DNA of 34,035 nucleotides from an uncultured Aquimonas sp. GTDB taxonomy: Bacteria > Pseudomonadota > Gammaproteobacteria > Xanthomonadales > Xanthomonadaceae. Under the pieces are notes generated by a model. That model was not told the DNA's origin and ran no database searches. It was given only the letters and a program-made list of their open reading frames with translations. Made by a program: the position numbers and the translations under genes. Each line of letters opens with the position of its first letter. Position 1 is the stretch's first letter. Positions 8,526-16,303 of the stretch are shown in pieces. Location: contig CAMLOR010000006.1 of NCBI GenBank assembly GCA_946481615.1, forward strand, positions 1 to 34,035, written 5' to 3'.

Positions 8526-9005
8526 TCAGCGCACGGGGATTGCGACTCCTGTCTTCGCTGCATCCATCACGACATGCGTCGTGAAACTCCTGACGTTCGC
8601 GTCGGAGAGCAAGTGTTCGCGGGTGAAGGATTCATAGGCCGCCATATCGGGCTGCACCACCACCAGCACGAAGTCTGCACTGCCGGTGACGTAGTAGCAT
8701 TGCTGCACGGCATCGAGCGCTGTCATCCGCTGTTTGAAGCGCGACAGGTCGGCGGCGCCTTCGCGATCGAGATCGACGGCCACCAGGCACGTCACCGACG
8801 GGCCGAACGCGTCGCTTCGTAGCCTGGCGACTTCGGCTTCGATCACGCCCGCTTCGCGCAATCGCTTGAGGCGCCGCTGCACGGCCGCCGCCGAAAGCCC
8901 GACCTCGGCTCCGATCTTCTCCGCGCTCTGGCGCGTGTCGTGCTGCCACCGCGCAAGGATGCGGCGGTCGAAGTCGTCGAGTTCGGGCCGGGTGGTTTTC
9001 GTCAT
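8526..9005 (-). CDS. Lrp/AsnC family transcriptional regulator
   Basis: 159 residues. The N-terminal winged HTH reads LDDFDRRILARWQHDTRQSA, then EKIGAEVGLSAAAVQRRLKR, with the Lrp-type start of the first helix. A RAM ligand-binding/oligomerisation domain follows, with VTCLVAVDLDREG and CYYVTGSADFVLVV. Lrp-type proteins sense amino acids and regulate their metabolism. The gene is divergent from the PLP-dependent lyase at 9118, with 112 bases between the starts, so it is probably that gene's local regulator with an amino acid as effector (inference). Confidence 0.92.
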   Translation of the reverse strand: MTKTTRPELDDFDRRILARWQHDTRQSAEKIGAEVGLSAAAVQRRLKRLREAGVIEAEVARLRSDAFGPSVTCLVAVDLDREGAADLSRFKQRMTALDAVQQCYYVTGSADFVLVVVQPDMAAYESFTREHLLSDANVRSFTTHVVMDAAKTGVAIPVR

Positions 9006-9117
9006 GGCGTGACCTGGATTTGCGGCGAAGCCGCGCTGCGGGGCCGGTTTTCGCGGCCGCGCGACGCGGCGGGCGCGGCAGACTGTCGCGCATCGCCCAA
9101 GGCTCGAGTCTACCGAT

Positions 9118-10020
9118 ATGGCACGTCTGTCTGCGCTCCGGATCGAAGCCGCCGTCCGGCACATCGATCCTGTTTTCCTCGGCACGCCCCAGGCTCGGGA
9201 CGAGGCGCTCTCGGCCTGGCTCGGCTGCGAGGTCGTGGTGAAGGACGAGACGGTGAACCCGGTCCGCTGCTTCAAGGGGCGGGGTGCCAGTCACTACATG
9301 GCCGTGCGCGGGTCGGCGGCGCCGCTGGTCTGCGCCAGTGCGGGAAATTTCGGGCTGGGGTTGGCGCATGCGTGCGCCGCGCGCGGGGCACCGCTGACGG
9401 TGTTCGTCTCACGAAACGCGAACCCGGTGAAGGTGGCCGGGATCCGTGCGCTGGGCGCGCACATTGAGGTTGCTGGCGAGGATTTCGATGCGGCGAAGAG
9501 CGCGGCGCGCGCGTTCGATGCGCAGTTCGTCGAGGACGGGCGCGAGCTTGCCATCACCGAGGGCGCGGGGACGATCGCGGTGGAACTGCTCGCGGAGTTC
9601 GCGCCCGACATCGTCGTGCTGCCCCTGGGCAATGGAGCCTTGCTGGCGGGTGTCGCCGCATGGGTGAAGCATCGGTCGCCGGCGACGCAGGTGATCGGTG
9701 TCGTGGCCGAAGGTGCGCCGGTGATGCGCCATGCGCTGCGCGGCGAGGTTTGCGGCGCCGGCGCGGACACCATCGCCGATGGCATCGCCGTGCGCGTGCC
9801 GGTGCCGGAAGCCGTCGCCGATCTGGTGCCGCTGGTCGATGACGTGGTCGCAGTGAGCGACGACGCCTTGCGCGCGGCGATGTGCGAACTGCGCGCGCGC
9901 ACCGGACGCGTCGCCGAACCGTCGGCGGTTGCCGGGCTCGCGGCCGTCGCGATGGATCGTTCCCGTTTTGCCGGCCGGTGCGTGGCCACCGTGCTGACCG
10001 GCGCCAATATCGTTCGATGA
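9118..10020 (+). CDS. PLP-dependent threonine/serine dehydratase-like enzyme
   Basis: 300 residues of the fold-type II (tryptophan synthase beta) PLP family. The Schiff-base lysine is Lys53 in NPVRCFKGRGASHY. The substrate-binding loop is SAGNFG (74-79), and the phosphate-binding glycine loop is PLGNGALLAG (169-178). There is no C-terminal ACT domain, as in catabolic rather than biosynthetic threonine ammonia-lyases. Likely chemistry is deamination of a hydroxy-amino acid to a 2-oxo acid, but the substrate is not certain. The divergent Lrp regulator and the close downstream VOC gene suggest a small amino-acid catabolic unit. No strong Shine-Dalgarno precedes the ATG. Confidence 0.87.
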   Translation: MARLSALRIEAAVRHIDPVFLGTPQARDEALSAWLGCEVVVKDETVNPVRCFKGRGASHYMAVRGSAAPLVCASAGNFGLGLAHACAARGAPLTVFVSRNANPVKVAGIRALGAHIEVAGEDFDAAKSAARAFDAQFVEDGRELAITEGAGTIAVELLAEFAPDIVVLPLGNGALLAGVAAWVKHRSPATQVIGVVAEGAPVMRHALRGEVCGAGADTIADGIAVRVPVPEAVADLVPLVDDVVAVSDDALRAAMCELRARTGRVAEPSAVAGLAAVAMDRSRFAGRCVATVLTGANIVR

Positions 10021-10032
10021 AAGGGAGTCGTC

Positions 10033-10407
10033 ATGCTGGATCATGTTTCGCTGGAAGCCCACGATTTCGCGCGCGCCGTCGCGTTCTACGGCGCGGTGTT
10101 GCAGCCCCTCGGGCTGGCGCTGCAGCGCAGCCACGATGACGAGGCGGCCTTCGGCACGGCGGTGGACTGGATGTTCTTTGTCTACCCGCTGGCGCAGGAC
10201 GAGCACGCGCCGGGCGCACGCATGCACGTGGCGTTTCGCGCGCCGGATCGCGAGAGCGTGCGGCGGGCGCATGCGGATGCGCTGGCGCACGGCGCACAGG
10301 AAATGCGGGTGCCGGATGCGCGGCCGCAGTTCGGCGAGGATTATTTCGGAAGCGTGTTCCGCGATCCGGATGGGCATGTCATCGAGGTGATGACGCGGGC
10401 GGCGTGA
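10033..10407 (+). CDS. VOC (glyoxalase/bleomycin-resistance fold) family protein
   Basis: 124 residues in a single VOC module pair. It starts MLDHVSLEAHDFARAVAFYG with the usual metal-ligand His of the first strand, and ends FRDPDGHVIEVM with the last-strand HxxE. Members include lyases, dioxygenases and binding proteins; the substrate is unknown. It starts 12 bases after the dehydratase stop, behind AAAGGGAG, so the two are probably co-transcribed. A set of repeats follows. Confidence 0.85.
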   Translation: MLDHVSLEAHDFARAVAFYGAVLQPLGLALQRSHDDEAAFGTAVDWMFFVYPLAQDEHAPGARMHVAFRAPDRESVRRAHADALAHGAQEMRVPDARPQFGEDYFGSVFRDPDGHVIEVMTRAA

Positions 10408-10434
10408 GCGGAACGACCTGGTGTGATCGAATGC

Positions 10435-10583
10435 GGTTCGACAGGCTCACCGCGAACGGTGGTCGTGTGCCGAGCGCGGCGCGCCACGGGGCTTGATGCA
10501 TCGTCGCTGCTCACCCGTTCGGGGTGAGCTTGTCGATTCCCGCGTATCGAGGTGTGGGGCTCGACAGGCTCATTCGAACGGTG
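10435..10583. repeat. Three type B repeats between the VOC gene and the DMT exporter
   Basis: Copies lie at 10435-10465 (GGTTCGACAGGCTCACCGCG...), 10508-10540 in the opposite orientation (ACCCGTTCGGGGTGAGC...), and 10557-10583, a diverged copy in the first orientation. Each carries GTTCG/CGAAC-like arms about 12 bases apart. Nothing else is visible in this 222-base gap apart from one type A copy. Confidence 0.85.
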
Positions 10584-10593
10584 TGGCGAGGGC

Positions 10594-10629
10594 GAAAGTC
10601 ACTGAGTTCCCGCGTTCGCGGGAACGACG
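10594..10629. repeat. Type A palindromic repeat abutting the DMT exporter stop codon
   Basis: The hairpin is GTTCCCGC (10606-10613), GTTC loop, GCGGGAAC (10618-10625), preceded by AAGTCACTGA. On the minus strand the exporter stop TGA (10632-10630) runs directly into CGTCGTTCCCGCG. It may serve as the 3' structure of both convergent transcripts. Confidence 0.88.
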
Positions 10630-11517
10630 TCAGGCTTCCTGCGCCTCCGGCATCGCCCGCGCCTTCACCTGCGCGCGCAAGCCGATGATCAGCACGCCGC
10701 CCAGCACCATCGCGCCGCCGAGCAACAGGCGCGGTCCGAGCCGGTCGCCGTGGAAGGCGATGCCGAGCAGGATCGCGAACACGGGCGCGAGCAACAGGTA
10801 GGGCATCACCTTCGACACGGGGTGCCGCTGGATGAGCCAGAAATACAGTCCGTGCCCGACCACGGAAGCCAGCAGCGCGGAGTAGACGACGCCGAACCAC
10901 GCCACCCAGCTCGCGTCGCGCACGGCTTCCCATTGATGGCCTTCGAACAGGGCACTCAAGGCGATCAGCGGCACGATGCCGATCAACGCACTCCAGCCCT
11001 GTTGCGACAGCGCCGTGAAGCCGCTCAATCCGCGCATCAGCACGGTGCCCACGGCGATCAGCGCGGCGGCGGCGAGCATCAGCCACATCGCCATCGGTGC
11101 CTGCAGCACGACCGGATCGAAGCCCAGCACCAGCACGCCGGCGAAGCTCACGCCGATGCCCGTCCACGTTTTCCAGCCGATGCGTTCGCCGAGAAAGATC
11201 ACGGCCAGCAGTGTGGCCATCGGGATGTAGCTCTGCATCAGGATGGCGGGCGAGGCGAGATTGCCCGCCAGCGACAGCGCCCAGAAACTCAGGCCGAAGT
11301 GCAACGCGCCGTTCAACAGCGCCACGGCGAGCAGCCGCGGCCACTGTCCCGGTGCCGGCGTGCGCAGGAACGGCAACAGGCATAGCGCGACCAGCGTCAG
11401 GCGCAATCCGGTGAAGAGGAACGGCGGCAGCTCGCGCAGCGCGAGCGCGGAGGTCAGGAAGTTTCCGCCCCAGGCAAGACAGATCAGCAGCAGTAGCGCG
11501 AAATGCCGGAGCGGCAC
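10630..11517 (-). CDS. DMT superfamily (EamA) transporter
   Basis: 295 residues with about ten membrane helices in two EamA repeats. It opens PLRHFALLLLICLAWGGNFL, and the WGGNF element is typical of the first helix. Later PVSKVMPYLLLAPVFAILLG closes the second repeat. EamA proteins are mostly amino acid or metabolite exporters; the substrate here is unknown. The GTG at 11517, overlapping the Mpo1-like gene stop (TAGTG), is preferred since it begins just before helix 1. An in-frame ATG at 11562 would add 15 residues inside the upstream gene and is the alternative. Coupled translation with the upstream gene is likely. Confidence 0.87.
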   Translation of the reverse strand: MPLRHFALLLLICLAWGGNFLTSALALRELPPFLFTGLRLTLVALCLLPFLRTPAPGQWPRLLAVALLNGALHFGLSFWALSLAGNLASPAILMQSYIPMATLLAVIFLGERIGWKTWTGIGVSFAGVLVLGFDPVVLQAPMAMWLMLAAAALIAVGTVLMRGLSGFTALSQQGWSALIGIVPLIALSALFEGHQWEAVRDASWVAWFGVVYSALLASVVGHGLYFWLIQRHPVSKVMPYLLLAPVFAILLGIAFHGDRLGPRLLLGGAMVLGGVLIIGLRAQVKARAMPEAQEA

Positions 11518-12014
11518 TACCAGCGCCACCCGAGGCGCCGGAAGAACTTGCTCATCAGCCACAGCGGACCGACGAGCAGGTAGACGAGATCGGTGAGGAA
11601 CGAAGGCCGCCGGCCTTCGAATTCATGGCCGATGAACTGCGCGATCCAGGCCGCGACGAACACGCCGATCGCCGTGTACAGCAGATACCGCGGCCCGAGC
11701 ACGCCGTACAGCCACGCGGTGATCGCCAGCAGCAGCGCGAACGCGACGGCCATCGCCAGCCCCAGCCGGCGCGAAAGGCGGAAGTAGTACATCGTCGCCG
11801 CGATGGCGGCCACCGCGGCCCAGATGCCGGGCTTGAACAGCGTGCCGGGCACGGGGATCACGAACAGCGCCGCCACCACCGTCCACACGATGAAGGGCAC
11901 GCAGATCCAGTGGATCACCTGGTTGGTGCCGTTGCGATGGTCCTCGCTGTAGTTGCCCAGCAGACGGTCCACCGGGCGGCGCGGGTCGACGAAGTTTTCG
12001 GGCGTGACGGCCAT
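11517..12014 (-). CDS. Mpo1-like (DUF962) 2-hydroxy fatty acid dioxygenase family membrane protein
   Basis: 165 residues with about four membrane helices. Family residues appear as NYSEDHRNGTNQVIHWICVP (His26, His35) and QFIGHEFEGRRPSF (His130). These match the iron-binding His motifs of yeast Mpo1, which alpha-oxidises 2-hydroxy fatty acids. The bacterial role is not established. GGGAGA precedes the ATG. It starts 17 bases after the PurC stop and overlaps the exporter start, so the three genes look like one operon. Confidence 0.87.
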   Translation of the reverse strand: MAVTPENFVDPRRPVDRLLGNYSEDHRNGTNQVIHWICVPFIVWTVVAALFVIPVPGTLFKPGIWAAVAAIAATMYYFRLSRRLGLAMAVAFALLLAITAWLYGVLGPRYLLYTAIGVFVAAWIAQFIGHEFEGRRPSFLTDLVYLLVGPLWLMSKFFRRLGWRW

Positions 12015-12031
12015 GGCACGGTCTCCCAGGA

Positions 12032-12955
12032 TCAGTCGATGACGATGTCGGCGAGTTTGAGCAGGGCTTCGGCATAGCGCGCGGCGGTGCCTTCGATCAC
12101 CTCGCGCGGCAGGCGCGGGCCCGGCGCGGTCTTGTTCCAGTCCAGCGTTTCCAGATAGTCGCGCACGTATTGCTTGTCGTAGCTCGGCGGGCTGATGCCG
12201 ACGCGGTATTCGCCGGCCGGCCAGAAGCGCGAGGAGTCGGGCGTGAGCATCTCGTCCATCACCACCAGCGTGCCGTCCTCGTCGAGGCCGAATTCGAGCT
12301 TGGTGTCGGCGATCAGGATGCCGCGCTTGGCGGCGTAATCGGCGGCGTGGCGGTAGATCGCCAGCGTGCAGGCGCGCACCTGTTCGGCGAGTTCGCCGCC
12401 GATTTTCTCGGCGATGGCGTCGAAGCTGACGTTCTCGTCGTGGCTGCCGGAGGCCGCTTTCGTCGAAGGCGTGAAGATCGGATGCGGCAGCTCCTCGGCC
12501 TGGCGCAGACCGGCGGGCAGGTCGATGCCACAGACCTTTCCGGTGGCCTGGTAGTCCTTCCAGCCGGTGCCGATGAGATAGCCGCGCGCGATGGCTTCCA
12601 CCGGCAACGCCTTCAGACGCTTCGCCACCACGCTGCGCGTGGCGTAGAGCTTGCGGTCGACGCCTTCGGGCAACACGGCGTCGATGGCGACGTCGGTGAG
12701 GTGGTTGGGCATCAGGCCGGCGGTCTGCGCGAACCAGAAATTCGAGATGCGCGTGAGCATCTCGCCCTTGCCGGGGATCGGATCGGGCAGCACCACGTCG
12801 AAAGCCGAGAGGCGGTCGGTGGCGACGATCAGCAGGCGGTTTTCCGGCAGCGCGTAGACATCGCGCACCTTGCCCCGGTGCAGCAGGGGCAGGCCGGGGA
12901 GCTCGGAGGTGTGGAGGGTGGTGGGCACGCGGCGGGCCGGAGGGGCGATCGGCAC
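12032..12955 (-). CDS. purC: Phosphoribosylaminoimidazole-succinocarboxamide synthase (SAICAR synthase)
   Basis: 307 residues. The enzyme joins CAIR and aspartate with ATP in de novo purine synthesis. The ATP-binding GKVRDVY (28-34), [20 protein letters not shown], the signatures [12 protein letters not shown] and [10 protein letters not shown], and [14 protein letters not shown] are all present, so the enzyme looks intact. The length matches the long PurC type common in Xanthomonadales. The ATG at 12955 is given. A GTG at 12925 (start [14 protein letters not shown]) is a plausible alternative because homologs begin about there. Confidence 0.97.
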   Translation of the reverse strand: MPIAPPARRVPTTLHTSELPGLPLLHRGKVRDVYALPENRLLIVATDRLSAFDVVLPDPIPGKGEMLTRISNFWFAQTAGLMPNHLTDVAIDAVLPEGVDRKLYATRSVVAKRLKALPVEAIARGYLIGTGWKDYQATGKVCGIDLPAGLRQAEELPHPIFTPSTKAASGSHDENVSFDAIAEKIGGELAEQVRACTLAIYRHAADYAAKRGILIADTKLEFGLDEDGTLVVMDEMLTPDSSRFWPAGEYRVGISPPSYDKQYVRDYLETLDWNKTAPGPRLPREVIEGTAARYAEALLKLADIVID

Positions 12956-12971
12956 ATTTTACGCCGCGCCC

Positions 12972-13000
12972 CAACCGTTCGGGGTGAGCCTGTCGAACCC
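12972..13000. repeat. Type B repeat between purC and the J-domain gene
   Basis: This copy of the unit (CCGTTCGGGGTGAGCCTGTC followed by GAACCC) lies in the 81-base divergent gap between the purC and J-domain gene starts, one of the few copies near promoters. Confidence 0.85.
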
Positions 13001-13024
13001 GTGCCTCGAGACCCGGGCGACCGG

Positions 13025-13030
13025 TAGACT
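13025..13030 (+). promoter_or_regulatory. -10-like TAGACT six bases before the J-domain gene start
   Basis: TAGACT, then GCCGCC, then ATG at 13037. No Shine-Dalgarno is present. The predicted transcription start would fall at the A of the ATG, giving a leaderless mRNA. There is no convincing -35. Confidence 0.45.
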
Positions 13031-13036
13031 GCCGCC

Positions 13037-13393
13037 ATGAGAATCATCGGCAAGGTCGTGGGCGCCGTGGCCGGCTTCGCGCTCACGCGCAACCCGCTCG
13101 GCCTGATCGTGGGCGGTCTCGTGGGGCATGCCTTCGATGCGGGCTGGCTCGCCTTGCCCGGTTCGCGCGCCGCGGAAGGCCCCGCGCCCGACGAGGCGTA
13201 TGCCACGCTCGGTGTGGCCGCCGACGCCAGCGACGAACACATCGACAAGGCGTACCGCAAGTTGATGGCGAAGTACCATCCGGATCGCGTCGCGGGCGCC
13301 GCGGAAGAGATCCGCGAACTCGCCGAACAGCGCGCGCGCGCGATCAACGCCGCGTACGACCGCATCCGCCAACTGCGACGCTACTCGCGCTGA
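13037..13393 (+). CDS. Small J-domain (DnaJ-like) membrane-anchored protein
   Basis: 118 residues. A glycine-rich hydrophobic N-terminus (about 5-33, GAVAGFALTRNPLGLIVGGL) looks like a DjlA-type membrane anchor or glycine zipper. The C-terminus (about 52-115) is a J domain with HPD at 81-83 in KLMAKYHPDR and a final helix RARAINAAYDRIRQLR. J proteins stimulate DnaK ATPase. Compared with DjlA the central TerB-like domain is missing, so this is a truncated DjlA-like architecture that is common as a free-standing form. The gene is divergent from purC. Confidence 0.87.
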   Translation: MRIIGKVVGAVAGFALTRNPLGLIVGGLVGHAFDAGWLALPGSRAAEGPAPDEAYATLGVAADASDEHIDKAYRKLMAKYHPDRVAGAAEEIRELAEQRARAINAAYDRIRQLRRYSR

Positions 13394-13588
13394 CGTCGCG
13401 CAGCGGACACGGCCGTGGCCCGATAGAACGCGCCACGCGAACACTGCGCTTCGCATAGCCGCGTTCAATCGAACGCATCGAAATTTTCGAATAGCTCCGC
13501 CGCCTGCGCAGGCCTATCGTCGTGCGTGCCGCCTCGATGCGGCGCGCGCTACGCACGTTCCTCCGAGCCACCTGCCAGGAGAACTCCC

Positions 13589-15004
13589 ATGAGATCCACG
13601 CGTGTTTCCGCTTCGCTGCTTTGCGTCGCGGTGTCCTTCGCCGTGTCCGCGCCCGCCGTCGTGCAGGCCGACCAGGCGGGTTCGCCACCGCCGCGACCTT
13701 CGAGCTACGCCCCCGTCAACGAACAACCTCTCGACACCGTGGTCCGCCGCATGACGGCGGCCAAGCCCGGCATCGAGCGGCGCCAGCGCACCTTGCTCGA
13801 ACAACGTTACGACCTCGCCGACCGGCCTACCGGAGGCGCGACCATGTCGCGCGGCAAGGCGGTGCAGGGCGGCGTGCGCGTGAAACTGCGCGAAGGCTCG
13901 ACATGGGAAGAACTCGCGCAGCTCGCGCCCGAGGAAGTGCGCGAGCGCGGCCTATTCCCGGCCGGCTTCCTGCCGCTGCCGCATCCGAACCACGCCGAAG
14001 GCGGCATGTTGTTCCCGCAGTTCCACATCGACGAGATCAAGCGCCAGGAACAGCGCGACCTCACGCGTTTCGATCTGGACTTCGACCTGCCCGACCACTT
14101 CCTGCCCGAGTTCCCCGCGCCGATCTTCCTCACCACGCGGCCGGACCTGGGCGACGTTTCGCAGGGCAAGCTCGTCACCATCGACAACTTCTATTCGCTG
14201 TTCAACGGGCTGCTCAATCCCAAGCAGCTCGAAGGCCTGCGCCTGCTGGTGACGCCGTTCCCGCAGCAGCAGTTCAACCAGACCGACGATCGCCGTTCGC
14301 TCGAGCCGCATCGCGGCGTGACCTGTTTCGACTGCCATGCCAACGGGCATTCGAACGCGTCCACACATCTGGTGGGCGACATCCGGCCGCAGGAGTTCCG
14401 GCATCGCATCGACACGCCCTCGCTGCGCGGCGTCAACGTGCAGCGGCTGTTCGGATCGCAGCGTGCGTTGAAGACGGTCGAGGATTTCACCGAGTTCGAA
14501 CAGCGCGCCGCCTACTTCGACGGCGATCCGGTGATCGCCACCAAGAAGGGCGTCAACATCCTCGAACGCGGCAGCCAGGTGCATTTCATGGCGGAGTTCG
14601 AATCCATTCTCGATTTCCCGCCGGCGCCGAAGCTGATGGTGGACGGCAGCGGCAAGCTCGATCCGCGCCTGGCGAGCGAAGCCGAACTGCGCGGACAGGA
14701 AATCTTCTTCGGCAAGGGAAAGTGCGCCGGCTGCCACACGCCGCCGCATTTCACCGACGGCAACATGCACAACCTGCGTGTCGAAAGATTCTTCGAGCCG
14801 CAGGACGTGAACGGCCGACGCGCCAGCGCCGATGGCCCGATCAAGACCTTCGCGCTGCGCGGCATCAAGGATTCGCCGCCCTATCTGCACGACGGGCGCC
14901 TGCTGACGCTGGCCGACACCGTCGAGTTCTTCAATCTGGTGCTCGAGACCAAGCTCGAGCCACAGGAGAAGCAAGACCTCGTCGCGTTCCTGCTGACGCT
15001 GTAG
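13589..15004 (+). CDS. Diheme cytochrome c peroxidase/MauG-like protein
   Basis: 471 residues with a signal peptide (about 1-27). It carries two c-type heme motifs, CFDCH (246-250) and CAGCH (379-383), and a C-terminal segment TFALRGIKDSPPYLHDGRLL, then TLADTVEFFN, typical of the cytochrome c peroxidase/MauG family. It is likely periplasmic. Whether it reduces peroxide or oxidises another substrate is not readable. It is longer at the N-terminus than classical peroxidases (about 325 residues): the first 240 residues carry no heme. AGGAGA precedes the ATG. It stands alone, converging on the outer membrane protein gene. Confidence 0.87.
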   Translation: MRSTRVSASLLCVAVSFAVSAPAVVQADQAGSPPPRPSSYAPVNEQPLDTVVRRMTAAKPGIERRQRTLLEQRYDLADRPTGGATMSRGKAVQGGVRVKLREGSTWEELAQLAPEEVRERGLFPAGFLPLPHPNHAEGGMLFPQFHIDEIKRQEQRDLTRFDLDFDLPDHFLPEFPAPIFLTTRPDLGDVSQGKLVTIDNFYSLFNGLLNPKQLEGLRLLVTPFPQQQFNQTDDRRSLEPHRGVTCFDCHANGHSNASTHLVGDIRPQEFRHRIDTPSLRGVNVQRLFGSQRALKTVEDFTEFEQRAAYFDGDPVIATKKGVNILERGSQVHFMAEFESILDFPPAPKLMVDGSGKLDPRLASEAELRGQEIFFGKGKCAGCHTPPHFTDGNMHNLRVERFFEPQDVNGRRASADGPIKTFALRGIKDSPPYLHDGRLLTLADTVEFFNLVLETKLEPQEKQDLVAFLLTL

Positions 15005-15014
15005 CGCAAGCCCT

Positions 15015-15041
15015 CCCGGGGCGGCACCGCGCCGCCCCGGG
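15015..15041. terminator. Perfect GC-rich hairpin between convergent genes
   Basis: An 11-bp perfect stem (CCCGGGGCGGC and its complement) with an ACCGC loop lies between the peroxidase and outer membrane protein stops. It lacks a T tract on either side, so it may be a weak bidirectional terminator or an mRNA 3' barrier. Confidence 0.6.
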
Positions 15042-15048
15042 CCGTGCG

Positions 15049-15867
15049 TCAGAAGCGGAAGTTTGCCGTCAGGCGCAGGCTGTTGAGTTCGATCTCGTCG
15101 TCGCTGCGCGCGAAATCGGTGCCCGAGGCATTGGCGATGATGAAGGGATTGGTCGCCGGTGCGGGGCCGGCCGCACGCACGCGGTATTCGTCGTCGTCGA
15201 GCGTGGTGAACAGGTATTCCAGGCCGAGCGTGAAGTTGTCGCCGAAGCGGTGCTCGTAGCCCAGGCCCGCCTGCCAGCCGTCGGCATCCGAATCGCCCGT
15301 GTCGGTGAAGGTGTTCACCGTGTTGCTGGTGAAGAAATGGTTCTCGATGTTGGCCTGCGCGTAGCCCGCGGTGGCATACAGCAGCCCGTCGCCATCGGCG
15401 AGTGCGAAGCCGCCGCGCAGGCGCAGGGCCAGCACGTCGTCCACCTTGCGCAGCAGCGTGTAGCGCGCGGGCGTGGTGCTGAAGGCGGTGACGGCGTCGC
15501 GTGCATCGTTCATCGAATACTCGCCGAGCACGCCCCAGACCCAGCCGTCCATGTCCCAGTCGTAGCCGGCGCGCAGGCCGAAATCGGCGCCGCCGGTGTT
15601 GTCGGCGCAGCCGTCGCCGGGCGTGGGGCCTTGCGCGACGCCGTCGCAGAAGCCCGGCGAGAAGGCATTGGCGCCGGCGGAGGTGTTGACGGCGTCGTCG
15701 AAGTCGCCGTCCAGATCGGTATCGAACAGCACAGCGTCGTCGTCGTCCGGATCGGCCTGCGTGCCGAGGAAGGCGCCGACGTAGCCGCCGGTCCAGTCCT
15801 GGCCGAAGGCGGGAAGGGTGACGGCGGAAAGGATCGCGGCCGTCGCGAGGGCAAGGGGTTTCTTCAT
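15049..15867 (-). CDS. Outer membrane beta-barrel protein (Omp/porin, OmpA-like barrel family)
   Basis: 272 residues. A signal peptide (KKPLALATAAILSAVTLPAFG) is followed by WTGGYVGAFLGTQ, the usual start of small Gram-negative barrel proteins, alternating strands (GYEHRFGDNFTLGLEYLFT) and a C-terminal LRLTANFRF ending in Phe for BAM recognition. Residues 39-58 form an acidic tract including DTDLDGDFDD, possibly a surface calcium-binding loop (inference), and two cysteines (74, 87) may pair. The start at 15867 gives a proper signal peptide with GGAG nine bases upstream. An ATG at 15876 directly follows that GGAG and is less likely. Confidence 0.85.
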   Translation of the reverse strand: MKKPLALATAAILSAVTLPAFGQDWTGGYVGAFLGTQADPDDDDAVLFDTDLDGDFDDAVNTSAGANAFSPGFCDGVAQGPTPGDGCADNTGGADFGLRAGYDWDMDGWVWGVLGEYSMNDARDAVTAFSTTPARYTLLRKVDDVLALRLRGGFALADGDGLLYATAGYAQANIENHFFTSNTVNTFTDTGDSDADGWQAGLGYEHRFGDNFTLGLEYLFTTLDDDEYRVRAAGPAPATNPFIIANASGTDFARSDDEIELNSLRLTANFRF

Positions 15868-16001
15868 GAGTTTCATCTCCAAGGCAGCAGGATTCCCCGC
15901 GCAGTCAGCCACACAAATGCGGCGCTGCGGTGAAATTCTCCTGAAGCCCCGGATGTAAGAATTGCAGTGCGCAGGCCGCTTGAGTGCGGCCGCGGTCGGC
16001 G

Positions 16002-16007
16002 TAGACT
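16002..16007 (+). promoter_or_regulatory. -10-like TAGACT upstream of the Arg-rich small protein gene
   Basis: TAGACT GGCGC... gives a predicted start near 16014 and a leader of about 25 bases, long enough for the AGGGGG before ATG 16039. The hexamer and its GGCGC flank are nearly identical to the element before rpe. Confidence 0.4.
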
Positions 16008-16038
16008 GGCGCGGCTCTCACGCCGCCAGGGGGTTGCG

Positions 16039-16275
16039 ATGAACGCGAAAGATCCGCCGGGCCTCGCCGGCCTGTCTCTCGTGCCGCTCGAAGACGAGGC
16101 GCCGGCATCGTCCGCGCCCGTCGCCGGGCGCGCGAAGTTCCAGGTCGAATCGCGCGAAGGCCGCGACCGCCGCGTCAACGGCGAACGCCGCGAGCAACTG
16201 CGCATGACGCCCGACCGCCGCAGCGGCAAGGACCGCCGCCCGCGCAGCGGCTGGGAGCCCGGCAAGAACCTGTAG
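16039..16275 (+). CDS. Small Arg-rich hypothetical protein
   Basis: 78 residues. It is not assigned to a family. The first half is acidic and Ala/Pro-rich. The second half carries repeated basic blocks, EGRDRRVNGERREQLR and TPDRRSGKDRR, of the DRR-x-G-x-DRR kind seen in several small proteobacterial proteins of unknown role. It has no signal peptide or membrane segment, so it is probably cytoplasmic. The ATG follows AGGGGG with suitable spacing. It lies 28 bases before the rpe start, but rpe has its own promoter-like hexamer. Confidence 0.65.
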   Translation: MNAKDPPGLAGLSLVPLEDEAPASSAPVAGRAKFQVESREGRDRRVNGERREQLRMTPDRRSGKDRRPRSGWEPGKNL

Positions 16276-16291
16276 CGCTCGCGGCCGCTGT

Positions 16292-16297
16292 TAGACT
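16292..16297 (+). promoter_or_regulatory. -10-like TAGACT six bases before the rpe start
   Basis: TAGACT, GGCGCA, then ATG at 16304. No Shine-Dalgarno is present. The spacing is identical to that before the J-domain gene, predicting a leaderless rpe transcript. Confidence 0.45.
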
Positions 16298-16303
16298 GGC
16301 GCA

